Part shown: piece after piece, positions 55,611 through 64,000 of the stretch
Layout of the letters: every line of letters starts with the position of its first letter
Numbering within the stretch: position 1 is the first letter of the stretch
NCBI RefSeq assembly: GCF_004011695.2
Contig: NC_082414.1
Location: 372,001-436,000, forward strand
Source of the DNA: Ascochyta rabiei
Lineage: Eukaryota; Ascomycota; Dothideomycetes; Pleosporales; Didymellaceae
Direction: 5' to 3'
DNA length: 64,000 bases
The notes under the pieces: generated by a model
The model's database searches: none
What the model saw: only the letters and a program-made list of their open reading frames with translations
What the model was told of the DNA's origin: nothing
Program-made: the position numbers and the translations under genes

Positions 55611-56073
55611 GGCGCGGCTGTGCGATGGGCGATCTCCTTGCTCCCAGAACGCGGGTTGTGCGCGTTTATGTGCGCGGGTGGTGTGGCGCGAACAAAACAC
55701 CGTCTTGCGCGCGATAACAGACGGTGTAGGTACGGAGAGGAGCAATGCGACAGTGGTGAGGGTTGGGCAGGAGATGGTAGGCTGTGACGTGAGCGTGCTG
55801 CTGCCGGCGCATTTCAGACGAATGGGCTGGCTAGCAGAACCCTTGGCTGGCTGTCGCACGGCTGGCCACGAGCGGCGGCCGACGACGCGGTGCGGGGCAG
55901 CGCTGGAAAACCACCAGACGCTGGCCAATCGGTCTCCTCCCTAGTCCGACCAGATGCCCTCTTCTGCACACAATACCGGCGTCGCATAGCTGCAATCGCT
56001 GCAACTCGGCGCTCTTCCCCTCCTACGCACACCAAACCTGATCGCATAGCCACAGGCGCTGCACCTCGAAACC
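55611..56073. promoter_or_regulatory. Bidirectional promoter, coiled-coil gene / TRP2
   Basis: About 460 bp separate the two divergent start codons, so both promoters must lie here. It holds the first copy and most of the second copy of a 27-bp direct repeat spaced exactly 60 bp. Confidence 0.6.
55982..56068. repeat. Imperfect 27-bp direct repeat, 60-bp period
   Basis: TCGCATAGCTGCAATCGCTG + CAACTCG (from 55982) and TCGCATAGCCACAGGCGCTG + CACCTCG (from 56042) match at 22 of 27 bases, just upstream of the TRP2 start codon. Confidence 0.85.
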
Positions 56074-58179
56074 ATGGCCCAACAGGTACGATGGCTCTGT
56101 CCGCTCTGCCCGCCCCCCACCGCCGTTAGCAGCATGCAGAGCTGAGCGCATGACCACAATAGCTAGGCGTTCAGCCATCCCTTGACACGGTGCGCGAGGT
56201 GTTGGCTGCGGCAGTCAGCTCCCCAAACCCGCCCAACCTCGTCCCCGTCTTCTCCTCGATATCCGCCGAGTTCCTGACGCCCTCGAGCATATACCTCAAG
56301 ATTTCTGCAAAGTGAGTGCGTGACTCATCTACGTGGTCTTCGGCCTGGACAAGCGTTGACCGTTGGGTGGGCAGGTCGAAGTCGAAGCTTTCGTTCCTCT
56401 TTGAGAGCGCAGCCACCACCGAGACAATCGGACGATACAGCTTCGTTGGCGCAGACCCTCGCAAGGTCATCAAGACTGGCCCCGGCCATGGCGAGGAGGC
56501 GGATCCCCTTCCCAACCTCGAGAAGGAGCTCGCAAAGAGCACGGTCGCGACCGTACCCTCGATACAGCTTCCCCCCATGACCGGTGGCGCCGTTGGATAT
56601 GTTGGCTACGACTGCGTCAAGTACTTCGAGCCAAAGACACGGCGGGACGACGTGAAGGATGTCCTGGGTGTACCGGAGAGCTTGTTCATGCTGTTCGACA
56701 CAGTCGTGGCTCTTGACCACTTCGCACAGGTGGTCAAGGTCATCACCTACGTACAGGTCCCAGACAGTCTCGACGACTTGGAGGCGGCGTACGAGGAGGC
56801 CAAGGCTACGCTGAAGAGATACGTGACCATACTCAAGGACAAAGAAGTGCCCATGCCCGAGCAGGGGCCCATCCAGCTCGGGAACCAGTACAAGTCGAAC
56901 ATTGGCCAGGAAGGCTACGAGTCCCACGTCAAAGAGCTCAAGAAGCACATCAGTATTGGCGACATCATCCAAGCCGTGCCTTCGCAGCGTTTCGCACGAC
57001 CTACCTCGCTGCACCCCTTCAACGTCTACAGGAACCTTCGAAACGTCAATCCATCGCCGTACCTCTTCTTCGTCGACTGCGAGGATTTCCAGATCGTCGG
57101 CGCAAGTCCCGAGTTGCTGGTCAAAGAGGAGCAGGGTCGGATCATCACACATCCCATTGCCGGGACCGTTAAGAGGGGCAAAACCCTGCAGGAAGATGCA
57201 GCCCTGGCTGCAGAGCTTTCCGACTCACTGAAAGACCGGGCCGAGCACGTGGGTCTGACTCAACTTGTACGTCGAGTTCAGCGTTGACTGACTACAACAG
57301 GTCATGTTGGTGGATCTCGCCCGGAATGACGTCAATCGTGTTTGCGACCCGCTTTCCACTCGAGTGGATAAGCTGATGGTGGTGCAAAAGGTAGGAACAC
57401 CAACATCGTCATTGTGTTCATGCGCGAAAGCGATCTGATCGGGCCCCATTGGCTAATTGATCCAGTTTTCGCATGTGCAGCACCTGGTCTCCGAGGTGTC
57501 AGGCGTGCTGCGACCTGGCAAGACACGATTCGACGCCTTTCGGTCGATTTTTCCAGCAGGTACGTCCAGTGCTCCCACGATGTGGCATGATGTTGAAAGG
57601 TGGAACCAGGGACCGTGAGCGGCGCGCCCAAAGTGCGGGCGATGCAGCTCATTGCCGAACTCGAGAAAGAAAAGCGCGGTGTCTATGCTGGCGCTGTGGG
57701 GTATTTCGGCTACGGTAGCGTCGAGGGTGATAGGCAGATCGAGGGTGCTATGGACGTGAGTTGGCCCCTGAGGTGCACGGCCTTGGACATGGCTGATTTA
57801 CACAGACGTGCATCGCGCTACGGACCATGCTTGTCAAAGATGGCATCGCATATCTCCAAGCAGGGGTAAGTGGGAGAAATTCCTGCTGTTCACACTTGCT
57901 AACTACTGGCCAAGGGCGGAATCGTGTTTGATTCGGACCCGTACGATGAGTGGATGGAGACGATCAATAAACTAGGTGCGTTCTTCTCTTCTTCTGCGTG
58001 CAATGCCCCCGTCGAACGACCGTTGACTGACCGCCGTTTGGCGTGCAGGTGCGAATACACACTGCATCACTTCAGCCGAAGAGAAGCATCTGGCCGAGCA
58101 GACCGAGGGCGAAGTCGACACGGACAAATCGCAGTCTCTGGAGGGCGACGCAAAGCCGCGCATCTCTGCGGCTGCGTAA
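56074..58179 (+). CDS. TRP2: Anthranilate synthase component I (TrpE/Trp2)
   Basis: Makes anthranilate from chorismate, the first step of tryptophan synthesis, using ammonia from the TrpG partner. Nine exons: 56074-56085, 56175-56311, 56375-57266, 57301-57390, 57466-57559, 57610-57755, 57806-57865, 57915-57975, 58049-58179; 540 residues. Exon 1 encodes only MAQQ. The feedback site region is present as [20 protein letters not shown]. The chorismate-binding core has [96 protein letters not shown] and [15 protein letters not shown]. Six junctions fall inside conserved motifs, which fixes them. A perfect TGACTCA lies in intron 2, a possible cross-pathway control site. The tail ([20 protein letters not shown]) is variable. 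Confidence 0.96.
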
Positions 58180-59098
58180 CTGCGCCACACAAGGCTGGCG
58201 ACGTGGTGTGGCGTGCCGACAGTGGTTCTGAGTGGTTGGTCAAGTCAGCTCTGATGTGCAGAGCAGAGTCTGGGCCACGATCGACGCCATTACACGGCGG
58301 CGACGCAATTGGTCGAAGATTGAATAAGGGAAATGACTGCCACAAGGTGGCCGGGGACGGCAGTACGGCAGGTCGAGACGCTATACAGACGTCACATCAA
58401 TAGGCGGTCCTTGATTCAAACAAGGTTCGATGGTAGATTTCACAATTTATCCTGCCGCCAGCGCTGTGAAAGCGAGATTGTGCAACGGCACAGGGGCTCT
58501 CCTGTGTGCGTGCGTGTGTGTGAGCGACTCGTTCTCGCTGTGACACGGTGAGCGCAGGTTGAGGGCCATGTTGGGGTGGCAGGTTACTTGGACAACAGCC
58601 TCTCTCGTCTCGGCGCAGGGCCGTGAGGTGTACATGCAGGCCAACTCTCGCCTGTGCGTGCATAGGCCGTCATCGACATGGTAAAACTGGAAAGCTGGGC
58701 ATTGGCCAATCAGCGCGCGTGGTCCGGAAACGAGTTCCTTGTTCTGGCAGCGATTGTGCCTGGGTTGCGGCGCTCACCACCCCTGCAGGATCCAAGAGGA
58801 GCTTGCCTAGTGCGAGCTGGCGTCACTGCACCAGCCATTTGTTTGCGGAGCGACCAGCCCGCCGTGTGAGGTAACAGGGCAGGACTACCTTCACCTACCA
58901 GCCACGACCTGCGCGACCACTTGCTCAAGAGATAAAACCTGCACCTCCCTCCATCCCAGTTCCTCACCCACCTCACCCACCTCACCCACCTCATCTTCAA
59001 TCAAGCATTCCACAAGCCTAGCATCCTCTTCCCTCCACATCCCCTACTCCAGCATCAGCCTAGCTACCTTTGCTCTCTCACACACTCCCGCCATCACG
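58180..59098. other. Intergenic spacer
   Basis: The 3' flank of TRP2 and promoter of the CFEM gene. A CACCTCACC repeat and a CT/CA-rich stretch lie at 58960-59095, directly before the CFEM start. No gene seen. Confidence 0.6.
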
Positions 59099-60089
59099 AT
59101 GAAGCAGTCATTCGCCCTCTTCGCTGTCGTCGCTGGCGCTGCCACCGCCCAGTCTCTCGGTTCTTGCGCAGTACGTTCGCCCTCCAGCCTCACACGAGAG
59201 CCACGCCGCCGTCGATGCAAACAAGATGCAAACAAGGTGCAAACAAGATGCAAACAAAGCTAACCTCTTCCAGCAAATGTGTGTCAGCAACATGAACATC
59301 ATCGCCAACACCCAGTTTAGTTGCGCCGCTGGCGACACTGCTTGCTTCTGCACTCAGTCCAACTGGGCCTACGGTGTCCGCGACTGCTCCAGCCAGGCAT
59401 GCTCTGGTGAAGAGTCTGTTCAGGCCATTAGCTACGCCGCCGGTCTCTGCCAAGGTCAGTCCAATCCACCATGCCATTGAGGAGCTTTGACTAACTCAAT
59501 TCAAGTCGTTGCCTCGTCTGCCACCGCCTCTGCCACCGCCTCTGCCACCGTTCCTGCGGCGCTGCCCATCCTGACTTCGGCTCTTGCTAGTGCCTCTGGC
59601 TCTACTGGTACCGCATCAGGTGAGGCTTCTGCCACTGGCAGCTCCCAGTCTGCCATTACCACTGTGCCCCTGCTTGCTACCGTCACCAACTCGGACGGCA
59701 GTGTTCAAACCTCTACCTCTGGTTTCAGCACTGTCTACAGCTCAGGAGCGCTAACCGAGTCTGCAGCCAGCGCGGCCTCAAGTGCAGCTTCGTCTGTCGC
59801 TTCCGAGCTCAGCTCCGGCTTGTCCTCGATTGCTGAGTCTGCCTCGTCTGCTCTTGCATCCGTCAGTGAGTCATTGGCCTCTGCTGCCGCGTCCGCCACC
59901 AGCGCCGCCGGTTCTGCTGCCTCCTCTGCCACTAGCGCCGCCGGTTCCGCTGCTTCTTCTATCGCCAGCGCTGCTGCCTCTGCCGCTTCCAGCGCTGCCT
60001 CCAGCGTCCCTTCCCAGGGCGCCGCTCCCCAGATTACTGGTGTTCCCGTCGTCGCCGGTCTTGCCGCCGCTGCCTGGTTCTTCATTTAA
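59099..60089 (+). CDS. CFEM-domain GPI-anchored cell-wall protein
   Basis: Secreted surface protein; CFEM domains bind heme or act in wall structure and host interaction. Exons 59099-59170, 59274-59454 and 59506-60089 give 278 residues. Signal peptide MKQSFALFAVVAGAATAQ. The CFEM domain holds eight Cys (SC-A, QMC, FSC, AC-FC, RDC, QAC, GLC), with the Asp of AAGDTACFC at the position of the heme-ligand Asp in yeast CFEM proteins. A long Ser/Ala/Thr-rich stalk follows, with repeated SAAGSAASSATSAAGSAASS units. The protein ends in a hydrophobic GPI-attachment tail (ITGVPVVAGLAAAAWFFI). The third intron-exon junction restores GLCQ-VVASSATA. Whether it binds heme cannot be told from sequence alone. 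Confidence 0.94.
59214..59257. repeat. 11-bp tandem repeat in CFEM intron 1
   Basis: Four copies of GATGCAAACAA (one with GG at its start) lie in the first intron (59171-59273). Confidence 0.95.
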
Positions 60090-61516
60090 GCTCCTTTTAC
60101 GCTGTCCAAGGTCCTACCTCGATGGAGTAATGTGCATAATGAATAATGAGGTGGAATGGTAGCGCGAGGAGGACTTGGATAGATCGCTGTGTGTCTCGCG
60201 GCGATGGACTGACTACACCCTGGTGAATTCGGTTCGAGTCGCAGGACTCACGATTTCTTACGACATTCACACGATGGCTTGATGACTACGATTCATTACG
60301 CCAATGGCTTTTCATGTATAAGCGGATTAGCTCTTTGATACCCTCACCCTAGGCTTGTGGGAGAGCGTGCCGGTGTTCGGGCGCAGGTAGATAGCCATGA
60401 CTGAAATATGATAATTCACTCACATAACCATCGTTCTTTTCTTCCATCTCAATTCTTTGTGAGGCCTGCGATCGCTGGTTGCAGGGATTGGGCCTTGATG
60501 GTTCGCGATAGAACTACCGTAGTACTACCTTACTACCTGCGCTGATGAGCGTGGCCTGTTGTGACGCCGTTTCCATGGCCACGTTGAGCTACAACATGTA
60601 GTGGTACGGGGCACAGGCGCTTCGAGAACGACTCTCCTTCGGGACGTAAGGGATATGAATCCGTGGTTTGTGGAACCTGACGATTCCCGTCGGTGCAGCG
60701 TGAAAAGGATCCAAGAGATGAGGTTGACATAAACTTCGTCAGCCACAGGTCATCACCCAAGATGAGCATCAGCTTGGCTCCACATGTTTGCTGACAGGTT
60801 GCAGATTACGAACGACTCCACATGGCCCTTCCCTGCATTGCACGTCCCGGCCCGGTGCGGATAGGATTAGCCATGTTTGATCAACAGCCCGCCTCCCTGT
60901 GAAGGGCCTCTTTAGTCTGGGGAGGGAGGAGGGGATGCATGCAGCGATGCTGAGAGGTTGTTGGGAGATGCGAATGCGAATGCGGTTGCAAGCAAAGAGG
61001 GCTGGGTGTGGGGTTCTTCTGCACGGTGGTTGGGGCGGGTGCAAGCACGTTGTTGAGGCGTGGCGTGGCGTGGGTGTATGCAAGGCGGAAAACGAAAAGC
61101 ATAAGTCGCCTTGTGTCTGCTGGGGCATTGATGCAAGGACGTTTGAATTTCGCTCGCCTCTGTTGTTGACGAGTGAAGGCTTCCTGTGAAGCGTCGTTTT
61201 CTTGGCGAAAGATCTGAAACGGCGTTCGCTTGGTGCTGACGTTGCAGGGTGGGGTCGAGCTGGAGCTGGCGTTGCTCACGTTGCTGCCTGCTGCATGCCT
61301 GTAGGAAGCTGCCTACAATGGCCTCTGGAGGCCAGTATCGCTGGTTACAAGAAGCAACGGTTTTAGAGTTGTATGTCCATTGTATGAGCGGGTTTGGATT
61401 GCATTGCTAGCTGTCTTGGATTGTCTTTCCTCGCTTCTGTGTCTGTTGTCCGCTGCTTGTGCTTGTTCAAACAGCTTCGCCTCTTTTCCGTGCGCAGAGA
61501 AGTCTTGGTTGTCAAC
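60090..61516. other. 1.4-kb region without a supported gene
   Basis: Downstream flank of the CFEM gene and upstream region of the next ORF. ORFs are short and repeat-free but unconvincing. A GGTTCGAGTC near 60230 resembles a tRNA T-arm without a tRNA around it. Confidence 0.5.
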
Positions 61517-63164
61517 ATGTCCGATGCTGATATGGGAAATGTCCATCGATCAGTGCGACCAACACCGCGGGCACAGCAGGCGGTTGGTGTCGGCCAGGTT
61601 GCAAGGCGCCTTGGTTATGCGGCCAACAGCACCGCGCAGGTCTTGTACAGCATTGCCAACATCCAGAATCTCCTGACCGAAACTCAATCTATGAAACAGC
61701 TGGTGCAGAAGCTGTATGTTATTGCCCTAGTCCTCTCCGATTTAACGGCAACTTTGGTGGAATCTGGAGAGCACGAGGTGTGGACTGAAGAACATGATGA
61801 GAATCTCTTGCACTCGTTGAAGGAGTTTGAGGACATCGTTCCGGCCGTCGTTCGTGCAATACGGGAAGCAGACAAAACCTCAACGCACTGCCAAGACCGG
61901 CCACAGGAGGAGACTACAATGGAGTTTTTCTCTTGGCCGATGAACGCAAGGCTGGGCATGTTGTGGACAAGTGCTTTGAACTTGTTGTCCGGACAGGTTT
62001 GGTGGCTAGATATGAAACACTGGCTCGGAAAGAATACCTGTAAGTCATGCTATCAATCTACAAGCCGCTTGACTGATTTCAGTCTCAGTGATGAGGATGA
62101 GGTTCCAGAGGCTTTGCGTCTCATCCGAGCGTTTGATGGTTCTATAATTGGTGGTATTCAATCATATAAAGACGGACTGCGGGATCCAGAACGGTTGCAG
62201 AGATATCTGGTGCCATCATCGATAACTCCTGCATCGTCTGCAGATCAGACCAAGTCAGCCAGAACCAACTTCGTCGATTCCACCTATGTAAGTCATCTTC
62301 CCAGGTAAGTCGAACGATCATGTATTAAATATATATAGGGAGGAGATAGAAGAGTCAAAGCCAAGGGGCAACGTTCCTGTCAGTGCGTACAATCAGTGGC
62401 CACCCTTCGGCAATCCTCAATATCCAGCATACCTCGCTGCCATGGCGAAGCGACCGAGAGAAGAAATTAAAACGACTGTAACGGAGTCTTCAACAGTACT
62501 TGCACCGAACTTGAAAGCATTTCGGGAATCTGGTCCGAGCACTAGCCGGCACTCAACGTCAGGGCTCACTCCTCAGTCAAAACCCGGACCGAGATTATTT
62601 TGGGAGCCAGTCATTACAAAATCCTCGTTTAGCAGTAGTTCCCTCTATGGGGGAGATCTTTCTGGCTCGTACTCCAGATACGATCAGTCTAGTGCGAGTC
62701 CATTCGCTCCCGCGCCACGGCTGGAAGCCTACATCCTCCGTCCGACCATGCAGTCCACATGCACCAGCAACACATTGTCTCACGGAATAGAGCTGCTCCA
62801 ACTTGATGAAGAAGCGATGCAGGATCAAATTCGTAGGTTGGGGCCAGAATACTCTGTCATGGACTCACTTTTCGATCTTCGACCACAACAACTGCACCTG
62901 TTACAGACCCATACTCGGCATCGTCAAGGGTCGATTGTTTATGTTCAACAAGGCAAGCCTGCCGGCTTTTCCACTCTGTTGGGCACTCTGCAAACATCAC
63001 CTGTCATGTTCATAATCCAAACGACTACCGCGTTTGCACAAGACCCGTTTAGAGCATCGGATCCTACACCCGGCAGAGATCATCTTGGAGATACCACACT
63101 CGCAACAGGCTTCAAGATGCCCAACACTGGATCTTTCTTCAGTGCTAGACACCATCTATCTTAG
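61517..63164 (+). CDS. Unknown protein whose end enters a Nup98-like segment; probably truncated
   Basis: Two exons (61517-62304 and 62339-63164) encode 537 residues before a TAG. I do not recognise the first 470 residues: an all-helical-looking start (VGQVARRLGYAANSTAQVLY, MKQLVQKLYVIALVLSDLTA), an acidic SLSDEDEVPEALRLIRAFDG, then VPREEI-type junction residues, AKRPREEIKTT (basic) and a Ser-rich part. From about residue 475 the frame changes character to KPAGFSTLLGTLQTS, QTTTAFAQDPFRASDPTPGRD and TTLATGFKMPNTGSFFSA, which parallels the Gly/Thr/Phe-rich N-terminal part of fungal Nup98-type nucleoporins. The next 92 codons stay open in the same frame after the TAG and hold a GLEBS-like motif. 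The 34-bp intron is short and its boundaries are uncertain. Confidence 0.5.
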
Positions 63165-63788
63165 CCGGAAGCATTTTCGAAATATCTATACGAGCAAGGA
63201 GAGTCCTGCACGTACGTTGAAGGTACTGAACGTAAGGGTGCATCCCAACACTACCAGATCATTACAGCCAATACTCAATGGCACAAGAATGATCGTTCGC
63301 TCGAGGAGATTCGGCTTGCCGACTACAATGCTGGACGCAAAGGGCCGATGAAGACGAAAGACATATCGTATCCTTGGGATGGGACGAATAGTCTGTTTGG
63401 AGAACATGGTGGGTTTGGTGGGTTGGAACCGATAACATGAACCATTCCGAAGACAGAATAGGTTCTATCCAACCCAGTTCCCCCAGCTGCCGGCGTTCCC
63501 TTCGGCACACACGAACCAAAGAAGACTGTGTTCGATCGATCTACCTAGAGCTCTCTATCAAAATCTCCGCCATGTGCTCCCGGGAACTCTGGTGCTAGTC
63601 GCGGTCAGCTCAGCCACATAGCGCCGCATCTACCGGCCTTTGTACCGCCCGAGAATTCGCGAAGAGTTGCATTTAGTCCCGGATCAAGGTTGTCTACGCC
63701 CAATGCATTCGGAAGCAACACGGGGGATGTACGGAGCGTTTCGCCTGGTTCGTCAAGCACGAGACTTGACACCCAGCACGTCGTCTTT
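63165..63788 (+). pseudogene. Decayed Nup98-like GLEBS/FG segment in frame with the preceding ORF
   Basis: Reading on past the TAG at 63162-63164 gives PEAFSKYLYEQGESCTYVEG, then QHYQIITANTQWHKNDRSLE + EIRLADYNAGRKGP, which closely parallels the GLEBS motif of Nup98 (Rae1/Gle2-binding), then SLFGEHGGFGGLEP and a TGA at 63438-63440. The same frame continues through two more stops (63462-63464 and 63546-63548) with PPAAGVPFG, VAFSPGSRLSTPNAFGSNTG and SVSPGSSSTR, resembling FG-linker sequence, before ending in a TGA near 63785. The conserved frame with several nonsense codons suggests a recently inactivated gene or unrecognised introns. No protein is proposed from it. Confidence 0.45.
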
Positions 63789-64000
63789 CCTTGACCAGCC
63801 CGTCCTAGCCACCAGTGGCTCGAAGTATCCCTTCGGAAATTTGACTGAGCTACTTGCTTGTTTCGAGTCGTATGGACGAATGTGTAGCAGATGGAATCGT
63901 CGGCCGAGTCGGTTATGTATTTTCGGATAGCGTATATCCTGTGACGCCAGATCGGGGGAAAGGTGGAGACTGCCATCTTTCTTCGTTTAGCGAAAGACTG
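63789..64000. other. Window end, no supported gene
   Basis: Nothing recognised. A minus-strand frame here contains GRAGQGKTT, which fits a Walker A pattern but has no supporting domain around it. Confidence 0.4.

Noticed and set aside
60220..60260. T-arm-like GGTTCGAGTC suggesting a tRNA
   Set aside because: No pairing acceptor stem, D-arm or anticodon stem could be built around it.
62042..62084. Possible 43-bp intron (GTAAGT...CAG) inside the 61517 ORF
   Set aside because: Removal breaks the reading frame, whereas the unspliced frame stays open and protein-like.
63605..63976. Minus-strand frame with a Walker A-like GRAGQGKTT
   Set aside because: No Walker B or NACHT/AAA context is visible, and the plus strand in the same place reads as FG-type remnant in frame with the upstream segment.

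Overview
The window is filamentous ascomycete DNA (Pezizomycotina, most likely Dothideomycetes; the class is an inference). Genes carry short introns of about 50 bp with GTNNGT-type donors and CAG/TAG acceptors. The gene content is typically fungal: CFEM-GPI protein, AA11 monooxygenase, Zn2Cys6 regulator, UvdE endonuclease, GH35 galactosidase, Mrp49, Pga2 and Get2. No CRISPR array, rRNA, tRNA or intact transposon was seen.

Layout. 1-7.5 kb: 5'-proximal part of a secreted beta-galactosidase cut by the window edge, a four-exon cytochrome P450, an orphan ORF, and a GNAT acetyltransferase. 8.2-10.2 kb: a mitochondrial-type lysine 2,3-aminomutase, convergent with the GNAT gene. 11.7-17.4 kb: Get2-like receptor, mitochondrial ribosomal protein Mrp49/mL61, and a thioredoxin-like membrane protein. 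17.9-25.6 kb: an Arg-rich disordered protein, a very long AA11 LPMO-like secreted protein, Pga2, and Mhf1/CENP-S. 26.5-33.6 kb: xanthine dehydrogenase and UV-damage endonuclease in tandem. 33.6-45.2 kb is gene-poor and holds minisatellites, a small coiled-coil ORF and one large Zn2Cys6 factor. 45.2-53.1 kb: HMG-CoA lyase, a triple-KH RNA-binding protein and a Gyp5-like TBC RabGAP. 54.5-60.1 kb: a coiled-coil protein head-to-head with a nine-exon anthranilate synthase gene, then a CFEM-GPI wall protein. 61.5-64 kb: an unfamiliar ORF whose frame runs into a decaying Nup98-like GLEBS/FG segment broken by several stop codons.

Most genes are ordinary housekeeping or secretory genes without an evident common pathway. 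Possible functional neighbours are the lysine 2,3-aminomutase and GNAT pair (a route to acetyl-beta-lysine is conceivable), and the two ER/secretory genes get2 and pga2. Exon structures were built by hand from splice consensus and protein continuity. Summed exon lengths are divisible by three in every spliced model.

The most unusual items are the GLEBS/FG remnant joined to an unknown ORF, the AA11 domain with a tail of about 850 residues, and the aminomutase/acetyltransferase neighbourhood.
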